64,000 nt of DNA from Halorussus caseinilyticus (GCF_029338395.1 NZ_CP119809.1:2170001-2234000); one strand, 5' to 3'. Numbered from the stretch's first letter, positions 42,531-52,169 are shown. The notes: generated by a model from the letters alone, not told the origin. A program made the numbers and translations.

Positions 42531-43708
42531 GCGTCCTCACGGCGGTCGAACGTCCGGTGGTAGCGGTCGTGCGCGTCGTGGGTCTCACGCTCCTCGCCAG
42601 CGGGGTGGCGACGGGGGTCGGCGTCCTCTATCGATTCTACGCCCGCGAAGAGATTCCCGAAGGGCTGGCGGTCCTCGTCGGTCTCGGCGTGGTCGGCGGA
42701 TGGCTCAACACCGCGACCGCGCTCCGACAGTTCCTCGGCACCGGCGAGACGATTCCTCCGCCGGGGGTCGTCGCGGTCAACGTCGCGGCGTTCGCGCTCG
42801 GGGCGGGAGCGGCCGCGGTCGGCGCGCGGTCCGGTGCGCGCGTCATCGCCGACGCCTTTTCGCTCACCCGCGAGGGCGACGTGGGCCGACTCGTCCAGTC
42901 CGTCGGCCGATTCGTCACGGTCGAACTCCCCGAGGAAATCGACGACATCGACGGCTACGAACCGCTCGACTCCGAGACCGCCGAGACGCTCGCCGGAGCG
43001 TCGCTTCGGTTCCCGCGGGGACTGACCGTCGCCGAACTCCGGGAGCGTCTCGTCGCGCGACTCCGCGACGACTACGGCGTCGGACACGTAGATGTCGAAC
43101 TTGCCGACGACGGGACGGTCGAGTACCTCGCCGCCGGGGGTCGAGCGGTGGGTCTCGGTCCCACGCTCGCTCCGGGGACGGTCGCGGTCGCAGTCCGTGC
43201 AGACCCGGCATTCAGCGCGAGCGCGGGCGACCTCGTGCAGGTGTGGCGGTCCGGAGCGACCGACGACGACGCCCCCGTCGAACGGGTCGCCACCGCGGAA
43301 CTTCGTGCGACGGTGGGCGACGTGGCGACGCTGGCGCTCGACGCCGCGACCGACCTCGAACCCGACGCCGCGTACCGACTGGTCACGCTCCCGGTCGAAC
43401 CTCGCGCCGACAGAGAGTTCTCCGCGCGCCTCCGAGCGGCCGACGAGACGGTCGGTGCGGTCACGCTGGTCGCCGACAGTCCGCTGGTCGGCGCGCCGGT
43501 CGGGAGCATCGACGCGACGGTGGTCGCGGTCCGCGACGCCGAGGGCGTCGAGACGATTCCCGCCGACCACCGCCTGCTCGCACCCGGCGACACCCTCTAC
43601 GTGGTCGCCAGACCCGACCTGCTCCGGAAAGTCGAGACAGCGGCGAGCGAGGGGACTGACGCGAGTCCGGTGACTCCACGGGACCGAGGCGGACGAACCG
43701 AGCGTTAG
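42527..43708 (+). CDS. membrane protein with TrkA-C domain (II)
   Basis: 393 residues, with the same plan as the upstream gene. It has three membrane helices (VVAVVRVVGLTLLASGVATG; LAVLVGLGVVGGWL; VAVNVAAFALGAGAAAVGAR), a DGYEPL block parallel to EGYPPL upstream, and a C-terminal TrkA-C-like part (TLVADSPLVGAPVGSIDATV; LLAPGDTLYVVARPDLL). The pair probably forms a hetero-oligomer beside the divergent K+ channel gene. GGAGGT lies seven bases before the ATG. Confidence 0.72.
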   Translation: MSVLTAVERPVVAVVRVVGLTLLASGVATGVGVLYRFYAREEIPEGLAVLVGLGVVGGWLNTATALRQFLGTGETIPPPGVVAVNVAAFALGAGAAAVGARSGARVIADAFSLTREGDVGRLVQSVGRFVTVELPEEIDDIDGYEPLDSETAETLAGASLRFPRGLTVAELRERLVARLRDDYGVGHVDVELADDGTVEYLAAGGRAVGLGPTLAPGTVAVAVRADPAFSASAGDLVQVWRSGATDDDAPVERVATAELRATVGDVATLALDAATDLEPDAAYRLVTLPVEPRADREFSARLRAADETVGAVTLVADSPLVGAPVGSIDATVVAVRDAEGVETIPADHRLLAPGDTLYVVARPDLLRKVETAASEGTDASPVTPRDRGGRTER

Positions 43709-43922
43709 ACTTGGAAATACATTTCTTTAAAATATGTTCGTGATTCTATTAGAATTGTATAGATTGCTCCTTTCGTGTTCGCCGCGGGGGGTGGTGGTTT
43801 CCGGGCGTTCGTCACACTTCGGCGGTGGCCGTGGCGCGAGTCCACCGGTACCGTAACGACTCAACGGCGAGACCGACCCCGAGAGCGATGGAACGAAGTC
43901 CGCCCGCCACCAAGCTTCTTCC

Positions 43923-44198
43923 ATGCAGTGGAAGTTGTTCGCGGACCTCGCCGAAATCGCTGGCGGGAAAGAGGTCGAGGTAGAGACCGGTCCCGGCGAG
44001 ACGGTCGGCGCGGCGCTCGCGGCACTGGTCGCCGAGCATCCGGCCCTCGAAGACCGCGTGTACGACGGCGAAGGCGACCTGCGCGACCACATCAACGTCC
44101 TGCGTAACGGGACGAACGTCCACACCGAGGACGGACTCGACACCGAACTCGACGCGGGCGACGAACTCGCGCTGTTCCCGCCGGTCAGCGGCGGGTAG
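43923..44198 (+). CDS. MoaD-type small archaeal modifier protein (SAMP)
   Basis: 91 residues. It starts MQWKLFADLAEIAGGKEVEV, continues ETVGAALAALVAEHPALEDR and ends ELALFPPVSGG. The beta-grasp order, length and C-terminal Gly-Gly match SAMP1/MoaD proteins, which carry sulfur for molybdopterin or are attached to proteins by an E1-like enzyme. No E1 gene is adjacent. Confidence 0.88.
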   Translation: MQWKLFADLAEIAGGKEVEVETGPGETVGAALAALVAEHPALEDRVYDGEGDLRDHINVLRNGTNVHTEDGLDTELDAGDELALFPPVSGG

Positions 44199-44303
44199 CC
44201 GTCCGGCGCTGGTGTCCCAGTAGGGTCTCCTTTTCGGCCCGTAGGCAGCGCCCTCCGGTTTAGCCAGAAGTCCTTAACCTCGGGCGACGGTACTTCTCTT
44301 GGA

Positions 44304-45473
44304 ATGGGAAACGGGGACTCTCATCGACGCTCGCTGGACGACCTGATTCCGGGGGACCGCGAGCGGTCGAGTTCGCCGGTCAAGCGTATCTCCCAGTGGG
44401 TACTCCTGCGTGGGAAACGGATGTGGGTCGCGGCGGCGCTCCTGTCGGGCGTGCTGGTCGTCCTCTTAGTGTCTTCCATCGTCAAGCCGTGGAATCTCAA
44501 GGAACTGCTCGAAAACACCACGACGGTTCAGACGCTGTTCAGTTCGCTCTTGAGCGGGTCTATCCTGCTGGTCTCCATCGTCGTCTCCATCAACTCCATC
44601 GTCCTCTCCGAGGAGATAACCGACATCGAGAGCCAGCGAGAGCGCATCGACGCCTCCATCCGCTATCGGGGCCAAATCGAGGAGTACATCGAGTCGGACG
44701 TGAGTCCGGCCCGGCCCGCGGAGTTCCTACGGACGATTCTCAAGGTAATCAACAGGCAGGCCGCAGGCATCGAGAAGATTGCCGAGGAGGGTGACAACGA
44801 CGAGTTCGCGGAGGAGGCGAAAATCTTCTCCGAGGAAGTCTCGAAGGAGGCCGAGAAAGCGGGCGAAACGCTCTCGGGCGCGAAGTTCGGGTCGTTCAAG
44901 ATTCTGCTCGCCGGACTGAACTACGACTACTCGTGGCAACTCCACGTCGCCCGTCGGTTCAAGCGCAAGTACGGCCACTGCCTGAGCGACGACCAGACGG
45001 AGGCCATAGACGACCTCGTAGAGACGCTGAAGGTGTTTGCCACCGGCCGGGAGTACTTCAAGTCGCTGTACTACAAGCGGGAGTTCGCGCGCCTGTCGGC
45101 CAGACTGCTCTACGTCGCGCTTCCGACCATCGTCTACATCTCGTACGTGATGCTGGCGATTCACTCGCCCGAATTCATTCCGACCGAAGAGTTGTGGATA
45201 CTCTCGCAGGAACTCAGCATGGTTCCGCTCACCCTGTTCGTCGCCTTCTCGTACACCATCGCGCTCGCTCCGTACGTCGTCCTCACCTCCTACGTCCTGC
45301 GCGCGATGACCGTGACCCTTCGGACGCTGGCGTCCGGACCGTTCGTCCTGCGCCACAGCGACGAACTCGACGAGTTCGACTGGGACGACGACGACATCGA
45401 AGTCTCCGAGCGGAGCGTCCCAACCCCCGACGACGGTGAGACGCCGGAGGAAAAAGCGGCCGACGACGATTAG
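44304..45473 (+). CDS. four-helix membrane protein, unknown
   Basis: 389 residues. Two N-terminal membrane helices (MWVAAALLSGVLVVLLVSSI; LFSSLLSGSILLVSIVVSIN) precede a large helical cytoplasmic domain (EEVSKEAEKAGETLSGAKFG; WQLHVARRFKRKYGHCL). Two more helices follow (VALPTIVYISYVMLAIHS; LTLFVAFSYTIALAPYVVL) and an acidic tail. Family not recognised. Its stop overlaps the convergent GNAT stop by four bases. Confidence 0.65.
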   Translation: MGNGDSHRRSLDDLIPGDRERSSSPVKRISQWVLLRGKRMWVAAALLSGVLVVLLVSSIVKPWNLKELLENTTTVQTLFSSLLSGSILLVSIVVSINSIVLSEEITDIESQRERIDASIRYRGQIEEYIESDVSPARPAEFLRTILKVINRQAAGIEKIAEEGDNDEFAEEAKIFSEEVSKEAEKAGETLSGAKFGSFKILLAGLNYDYSWQLHVARRFKRKYGHCLSDDQTEAIDDLVETLKVFATGREYFKSLYYKREFARLSARLLYVALPTIVYISYVMLAIHSPEFIPTEELWILSQELSMVPLTLFVAFSYTIALAPYVVLTSYVLRAMTVTLRTLASGPFVLRHSDELDEFDWDDDDIEVSERSVPTPDDGETPEEKAADDD

Positions 45474-46417
45474 CGCGACTCCCGCGTCAGGTCGGCCGCC
45501 AACACGAAGTCGGGTTCGTCGGCGATTTCGACCCGGCAGAGCGCGGCGTCGCTGACGTACCGCGGCGACTCCGGAATCAGCACGCGCGTCCGGTCGGCCC
45601 CTCGGTCGGCGGCGTCCCGAGCGATGGCGTCGAAAAGCACGTCGGCGCTCTCGGCGTCGGCCCACGCGCCGACGCCGTACTCGACCCACTGCTCTGTCTC
45701 CGGGTCCTCGCCGTCCGCGGCCGGGCGCTCGTACTCCCGGACGCGGTGGGCGAACCCTCGCGTCCCGTCGTTCTGGGCCACGAACAGGCCGCCGCCGTCG
45801 GCCGCGGTCCGGAGGTTCTCGCGGGTCAACTCCGAGAGCGCCCACGACTCGTCGGCGTCGAGCGCGAGACCCCGGAGTCGGTCGCGGGCCTCGCTGTCGG
45901 TCCAGAATCGCCACGCGGCCGACGGGTCGCTCGTCACCTCGAACTCGGCCGACGCCGCCGACTCGTCGGCGGCGTCGGCGTCTGGCGCGGGATGCGCCCA
46001 CCGAAACTCGGTCACGGGGTCGTAGCCGGTTGCCCGCGACTGGCCCAACCCGGCCACGTTCCACGAGAACACCATGTTCCGGGCGACGGTGGCACCCTGC
46101 TCGCGCGCCCAGTCGAAGAGGTCCTCGGTGACGGCGACGCTGACGCCGCGCCCGCGGAACTCGGGGTCCACGCGCAGGCCCTGATTCCACGCCTCCCAGT
46201 CCGACAGCAGGACCGTCTGGGCGAGTCCCGCGACTTCGCCGTCCACCACGGCGACGGCGGTGCGCTTTCCCTCGCCCTCTATCCAGTCGTGGTAGATGTC
46301 GGGGATGTAGTCGCCGCCGTCGCGGTCGGGCCACGTCTGCTTGGTGAACTCCACGATGGTCTCGTAGTCGTCGTGGCTGGCCTCGCGGACTTCGATTCCG
46401 GTCTGGTCGGAACTCAC
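45470..46417 (-). CDS. two-domain GNAT acetyltransferase
   Basis: 315 residues with two GNAT-type halves. The first is complete: EVREASHDDYETIVEFTKQT, VAVVDGEVAGLAQTVLLSD and LRVDPEFRGRGVSVAVTEDL with the acetyl-CoA loop RGRGVS. The second (WALSELTRENLRTAADGGGL; RVLIPESPRYVSDAALCRVE) is degenerate. GTG at 46417 preceded by GAGGTG is preferred; another GTG at 46426 is possible. The gene follows gatD closely on the same strand, so they may be co-transcribed. Confidence 0.75.
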   Translation of the reverse strand: MSSDQTGIEVREASHDDYETIVEFTKQTWPDRDGGDYIPDIYHDWIEGEGKRTAVAVVDGEVAGLAQTVLLSDWEAWNQGLRVDPEFRGRGVSVAVTEDLFDWAREQGATVARNMVFSWNVAGLGQSRATGYDPVTEFRWAHPAPDADAADESAASAEFEVTSDPSAAWRFWTDSEARDRLRGLALDADESWALSELTRENLRTAADGGGLFVAQNDGTRGFAHRVREYERPAADGEDPETEQWVEYGVGAWADAESADVLFDAIARDAADRGADRTRVLIPESPRYVSDAALCRVEIADEPDFVLAADLTRESR

Positions 46418-46427
46418 CGGACCCACC

Positions 46428-47675
46428 TCACTCCCACGGGACCGACCGCTCGGTAATCTCCCCGGCGAGGGGTTCGCCCATCTCGTCGGCGGGGTCGGCG
46501 CTGTTGGCGAGCGCCCACATCAGTTTGACCTTCGCGGTGCCGGGGAGCATATCCTCGCCCTCCACGACGCCCGCGTCCAGCAGGTCCCGGCCGGTGTCGT
46601 ACACCCGGGCGCAGACCCGGCCGTCGATGCACTGACTCGTCATGACGACCGTGGTTCCGTCGTCCACCAACTCGCCGATGCGGTCGGCCCAGTCGGAGTG
46701 GACGTGGCCGAGTCCGGTGCCTTCGAGGACGAGACCGGCCTTCCCTTCCGCAACGTCGAGGGCCGACTCGTCCATGCCGGGGGTGAACTTGAGCAGTTCG
46801 ACCTCGGATTCGAGTTCGGGCGAGATGTCCAGTTCCTTCTCGCCGCGTTCGTCGTGCGCGCGCCGGAAAGACACGTCGGTCTCGCCGCCGCCGTACTCGA
46901 CTTCGCCGAGGGGCTTGCGGCCAACCGTCTCGAAGGCGTCGCGCCGGGAGGTGTGATTCTTCCGGACGCGGGTGCCCCGGTGGAGCGCGCACACGTCGTC
47001 GCTCTCGGAGGCGTGCATGCACACCATGACCTCCGCGGCGTCGGACTTGGCGGCCTCCACCGAACAGACCGCGTTCATCACGTTGTCCGAGGACGGTCGG
47101 TCGGCCGACCGCTGGCTTCCGGTGAAGACGACCGGAACCGGCGTGTCGAGCATAAAGGAGAGGGCCGACGCGGTGAACTGCATCGTGTCGGTGCCGTGCA
47201 TCACGACCACGCCGTCCGCGCCCGCCTCGATTTCCTCGTAGACGGCCTGCGCGAGGTCCTGCCACACGTCGGGGGTCATGTTTTCGCTCAGGATGTTCGC
47301 CACCACGCGACCCCGGTAGTTGGCCCGCCCCGCGAGGTCCGGGACGGCCCGAAGCACGTCCTCGGCGTCGAACTGGGCGGTCACGGCCCCGGTCCGGTAG
47401 TCCACCGTCGAGGCGATGGTGCCGCCGGTCGAGATGAGCGAGACGGTGGGTAGGTCGGGGTCGAACTCGACTTCCGAGGACTCCTCGGTGTCGCCCTCTT
47501 CGATGTCGTACACGTCGCTTTCGAGTACGTCCACGTCGGCGTCCTCTCGGTCGATACCGACGTTGTAGCCGCCCTGTAGCTTGACGACGAGGTTCTGGCT
47601 CGTCGAGGAGGGGAGCAGTACGCCCTCGTAGGTCTGGTCGGCCCGCTCGACGCGGACGCGGTCGCCGGGATTCAT
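46428..47675 (-). CDS. gatD: Glu-tRNA(Gln) amidotransferase subunit D
   Basis: 415 residues, full length. The N-terminal GatD-specific domain (PGDRVRVERADQTYEGVLLP) is followed by an asparaginase-type domain with PTVSLISTGGTIASTVDYRT and the second active-site block DGVVVMHGTDTMQFTASALS. With GatE it converts Glu-tRNA(Gln) to Gln-tRNA(Gln), by releasing ammonia from glutamine or asparagine. gatE is not in the window. Confidence 0.95.
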   Translation of the reverse strand: MNPGDRVRVERADQTYEGVLLPSSTSQNLVVKLQGGYNVGIDREDADVDVLESDVYDIEEGDTEESSEVEFDPDLPTVSLISTGGTIASTVDYRTGAVTAQFDAEDVLRAVPDLAGRANYRGRVVANILSENMTPDVWQDLAQAVYEEIEAGADGVVVMHGTDTMQFTASALSFMLDTPVPVVFTGSQRSADRPSSDNVMNAVCSVEAAKSDAAEVMVCMHASESDDVCALHRGTRVRKNHTSRRDAFETVGRKPLGEVEYGGGETDVSFRRAHDERGEKELDISPELESEVELLKFTPGMDESALDVAEGKAGLVLEGTGLGHVHSDWADRIGELVDDGTTVVMTSQCIDGRVCARVYDTGRDLLDAGVVEGEDMLPGTAKVKLMWALANSADPADEMGEPLAGEITERSVPWE

Positions 47676-47754
47676 ACCTCGGAGTACCGGCGCGCCGGAC
47701 TTGAAACCATCTTTTCGGCGCGTGGAGTCTTCGCCGGGGACGACACGAGAAGTG

Positions 47755-48288
47755 TCAACGCGACCCGTCTCGAAACTCGTCTGGAGCGAGTCGGTCGAGG
47801 TAGTCGCTGGCGACGTATCGATACTCGATTCGGTTCTCGAAGCCGTGCCGGGGAAGGAGGGTTTCGGCGGCCTCGCCGAGCGGCTTGTCGGTAGTGAGAA
47901 TCACGACCCGAGAGGCCCGCCCGCCGTCCAGCAATTGTCCCGCCAACGCTACCAACGCGGTGTCGGCTTTCTCGATTACGTCCTCGTCCCTGTTCGTCTC
48001 GCTAGCGATGAATCGTCGCGTCTCGTCCATCACCGTCGAGACGACGGGGTTCGCGTAATCGAGGTCGTCGGCAAGAGCAATCCACCCCTCGTCGAACCCT
48101 TCCTGCCACCGAGACCGACCGTACGTTTCGGTGGCGACACTACCGTTCAGTTCGTCGTACACCCGCCTCGGAACGAGGAGACGCGCCTCCGCGCGACGGA
48201 CGGCCCGCCGGAGTCGCTGATACTTCTCGTTGTCCGGACCGCCACACCGAACGAACACGCCGGTATCGGCGACGTATCGCGTCGTCAT
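47755..48288 (-). CDS. PIN-domain protein (toxin-like)
   Basis: 177 residues. The PIN acidic residues are visible: RYVADTGVFVRCG near the start, RVYDELNG in the middle, and KADTALVALAGQLLDG with RVVILTTDKPLGEAAE near the end. PIN toxins cut RNA. It overlaps the upstream HTH gene by four bases (ATGA), a usual toxin-antitoxin arrangement with the regulator first. Confidence 0.75.
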   Translation of the reverse strand: MTTRYVADTGVFVRCGGPDNEKYQRLRRAVRRAEARLLVPRRVYDELNGSVATETYGRSRWQEGFDEGWIALADDLDYANPVVSTVMDETRRFIASETNRDEDVIEKADTALVALAGQLLDGGRASRVVILTTDKPLGEAAETLLPRHGFENRIEYRYVASDYLDRLAPDEFRDGSR

Positions 48289-48833
48289 TCGTCGGCGGAC
48301 GACTCGCGGGCGGCCGACTCCCGGACGACTGGTTCGAGCGCTTGCAGGATGATTTCGGCTTCCACCGCCGGAACGTCGAGTTCGCGGGCCATCACGCGGT
48401 GGGTGACCGACCCCTCGATTCGTTGGCGGGCGTACTCCAGTGCGGTCGCCAGTCCGTCGATGCCGTGGCGGTCGATGTACACGTCGATGTCCTCGTCGTG
48501 TTCCCGACGGGCGACGGCGTCCACGAGTTCCGGCGTGATGGTTCGCGTCTCGTCGTCGGCCGAAAGCGTCAGCGAGAGCGGTTCCGCCTCGTACTCGCGG
48601 GGACGCTCGTCGCGCGCCTTCGAGACGAGACCCGCCCGTTCGAGCCGTCTGACGTACTCGTACGTGGTCCCCTGCGGAACGTCGAGTTCCGCCACGAGTT
48701 CCGGGACCGCCGTCGGGCCGTGACGAAAGATGTAGGCGTAGATACGAGCGAGTTTGGGCGTCTCCAGTAGGTCGAGGACCGTCCGCAACTGTTCGATTGG
48801 CGGAGTCCGAGAGGGTGGCGACGATTGAGCCAT
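48285..48833 (-). CDS. winged-helix regulator paired with PIN protein (antitoxin-like)
   Basis: 182 residues. LLETPKLARIYAYIFRHGPT, VPELVAELDVPQGTTYEYVR and RLERAGLVSKARDE form a winged helix. The C-terminal part is acidic-helical (DAVARREHDEDIDVYIDRHG). This HTH-plus-PIN pair is widespread in haloarchaea. It would repress the operon and perhaps neutralise the PIN protein; the toxin-antitoxin role is inferred from gene order and overlap. Confidence 0.75.
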   Translation of the reverse strand: MAQSSPPSRTPPIEQLRTVLDLLETPKLARIYAYIFRHGPTAVPELVAELDVPQGTTYEYVRRLERAGLVSKARDERPREYEAEPLSLTLSADDETRTITPELVDAVARREHDEDIDVYIDRHGIDGLATALEYARQRIEGSVTHRVMARELDVPAVEAEIILQALEPVVRESAARESSADE

Positions 48834-49075
48834 TAGTTACGAATTATGGATAATCTGTAATACGTCTTGGGGAGACCGCTACTCGTGCCCGACCGTCTAA
48901 CTCCGGAACCCGGACCGGATGCAGAATCCCGCAGAGAACAACCTATATATTTCTTTAAGCCGTAAAAACACAGCTTAAACAATCAAAAATAATGCCAACA
49001 GCGAACCGACGGACGATTCGTCCCGACGCTCGATTCACGGAAAGACCCATTACCTCCCCCGACAACAACTCCACC

Positions 49076-49576
49076 ATGCCCCAGCGCTCCGACCAGCGCA
49101 CCCGCGACTCGTTCGCGGACGACTTCACCGAGACCCTCCAAGACGACGCCGCGGACTCGGAGTCCGCGGCGTCGTCCTCGTCGGCGTCGTTCGCCCAGCG
49201 TCTCCAGCACCGGGCCGTCAGCGTGTTCTCCCCGCGCGTGTTCCTCTACGCCCTCGTTCTGCTCGGCGGCGGGATGGTGGGCGCGAGCGCGTTCGTCCCG
49301 CTTCCGTTCCTCGACAACCTCGCGGGACTCCTCGGCGTGTTCGTTGGCGCGTTCGTCCTCGGTCTGGCGGTCGAACGCTCGACCATGCTCGAATCGGCCG
49401 CCGCGGGTGCTGTCGCGGCGGGACTCGCGACCCTGCTCAGCCACCTCACGCTGACGGTCGCCAGCGGTTTCGGCGTCCCCCTCGCGGCGTTCGGCGCGGG
49501 GACCGGCCTGCTGGCGGGTGCGCTCGGCGCCTACTTCGGCGGCGACCTGCGCGAGGGCCTGACCGCCGACATCTAA
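49076..49576 (+). CDS. small membrane protein (DUF456/DUF5518-like)
   Basis: 166 residues. After a Ser/Asp-rich N-terminus, four membrane helices follow (VFLYALVLLGGGMVGASAFV; LAGLLGVFVGAFVLGLAVE; AAAGAVAAGLATLLSHLTL; LAAFGAGTGLLAGALGAYFG). The Gly/Ala-rich pattern is typical of small haloarchaeal membrane proteins of unknown role. The start MPQRSDQRT is my choice; an in-frame ATG at 48992 just after an AT-rich promoter (CTATATATTTCTTTAAGCC) would add 28 residues. Confidence 0.65.
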   Translation: MPQRSDQRTRDSFADDFTETLQDDAADSESAASSSSASFAQRLQHRAVSVFSPRVFLYALVLLGGGMVGASAFVPLPFLDNLAGLLGVFVGAFVLGLAVERSTMLESAAAGAVAAGLATLLSHLTLTVASGFGVPLAAFGAGTGLLAGALGAYFGGDLREGLTADI

Positions 49577-50335
49577 CTACTCGGCCAGCGTCCACTCCCC
49601 GTTCTCCTCGCGCACGACGAATCCCCGGTCGGCCAGTTCCGCCAGCGACGATTCCACGACGTGGCGGGGGGCCTCGACGGTACGGCCGACCGCTTCGGTG
49701 GTGGTCGCGCCGCCCGCGACGGCCGCCAGAACCTCCGCGTGGAGGCGACTCTCGGCCTCGCCGTCGAGAACGTCGCCGAGTCGGTCCTGTACGTCGGCGA
49801 TGCGGCCGTGGACCCACCGCTGGGCCAGCGAGAGTTCGCGCTGGAGTTGCTGGAGTTCGTCGAGTTCCGCCGCGAGGTCGGTGGCCGTTCCGACCGCCTC
49901 CTCGGGTTTGGCTTCGTCCGGGTCTTCCGTTTCGGTTACCCCCTCCGTTTCCGTCGTGTCCTCCGCTTCGTCCGCCTCGTCCTCGTCGGCGTCGGTCGCG
50001 TCGAGTTGGACGTTGAGCGAGAGGTAGCGCCACCGACTCGCGTCGAGGTTGGCGCTTGCGGGGTAGGCGCTCTTCATGCCGAACTCGTAGGGCGAGACGC
50101 TGACCTCCAGTCGGAGGTTGCGCGAGATGCTGAAGTACTTGCGGCGCTGGTCGTCGGTCCGACTCTCCACGAGTCCGGCGTCCTCTAGCTTCCGGAGGTG
50201 GTCGATGACGGCTTTGGGACTGACGCCGAGGTAGTCGCTAATCTCGGTGACGTAACAGGGCCTGCGGGCGAGCAAGCGGAGGATGCGTCTGCGGTTCTCG
50301 TTCCCGAGGATGTCGAGTAACTCGGCGGAGTCCAT
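49577..50335 (-). CDS. ArsR-type HTH transcriptional regulator
   Basis: 252 residues. The N-terminal winged helix is LLDILGNENRRRILRLLARR, YVTEISDYLGVSPKAVIDHL and RKLEDAGLVESRTDDQRRKYF. An acidic linker rich in E, D and T (about 115-150) and a helical C-terminal domain with a second HTH-like end (EAPRHVVESSLAELADRGFV) follow. It abuts the preceding convergent stop. Target genes are unknown; the adjacent exported protein gene is a candidate. Confidence 0.82.
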   Translation of the reverse strand: MDSAELLDILGNENRRRILRLLARRPCYVTEISDYLGVSPKAVIDHLRKLEDAGLVESRTDDQRRKYFSISRNLRLEVSVSPYEFGMKSAYPASANLDASRWRYLSLNVQLDATDADEDEADEAEDTTETEGVTETEDPDEAKPEEAVGTATDLAAELDELQQLQRELSLAQRWVHGRIADVQDRLGDVLDGEAESRLHAEVLAAVAGGATTTEAVGRTVEAPRHVVESSLAELADRGFVVREENGEWTLAE

Positions 50336-50384
50336 TCGCTACCGGAAATAGGAATCGCGCGCCCAAAAGCGTGTCTTTCGGTGT

Positions 50385-51344
50385 TCACCCGAGCGCACCG
50401 GGTGCGCCGAGTGCGGCCCCGACCTGTCCGAGGAGTCCGACGGAGGTGGTGGCCGAGAGGACCGTCGTTCCGTTGGTGGTCACGGGCGGGGTCGGCGTGG
50501 TGGCGTTCGGGAGACCGACTGCGGTTCCGTTGGTCGTCTCGTCGCCGACCATCGGGAAGTTGCCCGCGTCGGCGGGCGGTCCACCGGGTCGGCCCGCGTT
50601 CGAGGTGCCGTTACCTACGCCCTCCGGCGGGCCGGTAGTCGCGTTGTTCGCGCCTACTGCGCCGTTTCCGTTGCCGACGCCGTTATCCACGTCGCTCGGC
50701 GGACCGCGCTCTCCGTTTCCGACGCCGTTGGCGTTCCCGACGCCGGTGACGTTGCGCGCGACCGACGCGATTTCGGGGCCGGTCAGGTTGTTCGTCTCGG
50801 TCTGAAGTCGTCCGAGCGCCGCGGTGTCGGCGTTCACCTTCTCCGCGCGGTCGGCGGTCCTGTCGATAGCCGATTCGAGAGCGTTGATTTGTCCGATGAG
50901 GCGGCTGACTTTCGCTTTGTAGGCGGTCTCACTGACGTTGCCCGCCTCACGCTCGGCGACGAGTTCGGCCTTGCGCTCCCTGAGGTCGTCCAGTTGGGTT
51001 CGGAGTTCGTCGGTGCGACGTTCGACCAGTTGGACCCGCATCGACTCGTTTTCGGTCGCGTTGAACGATGCGGTCCACATGCCGGTTTCGACCGCACCGC
51101 CGACCTCGACGGCGCTCGACTGCATGAACGACGAGATGTCCGCGCCCAGCGACGTGTTGTCGGTGCTGTTGTTCGCGGCAGTCTCCTGCCGGGCGTCTGC
51201 GTGGCCAGCACCGAGTTCGGTCGGGTCGGCCACGTCGGGGGAGGCATCGACGCCAGCGTGTGTCGTCGCGCCCGCCGGAACAGCGGCGGTCAGCGCACCG
51301 CCGACGACGAACAGCGCCAACAGAACGGCTCGGTAGAGGCTCAT
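50385..51344 (-). CDS. exported, glycine/asparagine-rich protein with membrane anchor
   Basis: 319 residues. A Sec-type signal peptide (AVLLALFVVGGALTAAVPAG, then ATTHA) is followed by a coiled coil (VERRTDELRTQLDDLRERKA; INALESAIDRTADRAEKVNA), a low-complexity stretch of GVGNG/GPP repeats with many N-x-S/T sites, and a weak C-terminal hydrophobic segment (SVGLLGQVGAALGAPGALG). It is probably a cell-surface protein. It is the neighbour of an ArsR-type regulator on the same strand. Confidence 0.7.
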   Translation of the reverse strand: MSLYRAVLLALFVVGGALTAAVPAGATTHAGVDASPDVADPTELGAGHADARQETAANNSTDNTSLGADISSFMQSSAVEVGGAVETGMWTASFNATENESMRVQLVERRTDELRTQLDDLRERKAELVAEREAGNVSETAYKAKVSRLIGQINALESAIDRTADRAEKVNADTAALGRLQTETNNLTGPEIASVARNVTGVGNANGVGNGERGPPSDVDNGVGNGNGAVGANNATTGPPEGVGNGTSNAGRPGGPPADAGNFPMVGDETTNGTAVGLPNATTPTPPVTTNGTTVLSATTSVGLLGQVGAALGAPGALG

Positions 51345-51459
51345 CGGTTGGTCCTATATCCCCGTGACTTAAAAAGGCCGACATTCGTTCGTTCTGTTCA
51401 CGCCCGAGGTTCGAGGGGAGAGAGGCACGCTTAGAGTTTAAAATCCGAGCAAACCCCGT

Positions 51460-52107
51460 CTACTCCGGACCGGCAGTGTTCGGGAGTCGGTCGAACGCGC
51501 TGGCCGCGCCCGCCACCGCCAGCACGGAGAGCGCGACGGTCGCCGCGGGCAACAGCAGGTCGGGTTCGTACCGGAGCGGCGGGTGGTAGCCCAGCAGGTA
51601 GTCGATGGCGTCGTTGGCGAGGAGGGCGACCAGCGTCGTCGCCAGCGCACCGCGGGTGGTCGCGCCGAAGTACGGGAGCAGGTACGCCTCGACCACGAAC
51701 CCGAGGTGGGTCACGACGATGAACCAGTACGACCAGAAGGCGTCGGGGTTCCACGGTGGGCCGAAGTACGCCGAGAAGCCCAGATTCAGCGAGACGAACG
51801 TCCAGACGCCGTACTTGACCAGCCACGCGAACGCGAGCGTGTGGAGGTACGCGAGCGCCCGGTTGCGCGGCGCGGCGTCGAGCGGACGCCCGAGGTTCGG
51901 CAGGAGCGTGGCCAGCGAGAGCGTCACCAGAAACAGCGCGGCGGGCGAATCGGCGTAGAACGCCCAGAGGTAGACCGGAACCTCGGGGAGCGTCCCGACG
52001 TAGAACTGGACGCCGACGAGTATCGCCAGCACGTTCACCGCCAGCAACCACGCGAGGTTCGGGCCGTCTTCGAGATACCGGCGCGCGTACCGCTCCAACG
52101 TCGTCAT
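51460..52107 (-). CDS. DUF1405 family membrane protein
   Basis: 215 residues with about six membrane helices. LAWLLAVNVLAILVGVQFYV begins the membrane part, and the conserved text YVGTLPEVPVYLWAFYADSP and FAWLVKYGVWTFVSLNLGF followed by WSYWFIVVTHLGFVVEAYLL marks the DUF1405 family. Role unknown. The start MTTLERYARRYLED at 52107 is the family N-terminus. Confidence 0.85.
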   Translation of the reverse strand: MTTLERYARRYLEDGPNLAWLLAVNVLAILVGVQFYVGTLPEVPVYLWAFYADSPAALFLVTLSLATLLPNLGRPLDAAPRNRALAYLHTLAFAWLVKYGVWTFVSLNLGFSAYFGPPWNPDAFWSYWFIVVTHLGFVVEAYLLPYFGATTRGALATTLVALLANDAIDYLLGYHPPLRYEPDLLLPAATVALSVLAVAGAASAFDRLPNTAGPE

Positions 52108-52169
52108 GCAGTGGACGGGGAGCGCCAGCGACAAAGGTCTTCCCGGAACGCGCCGAGCGACTCTCGGAA

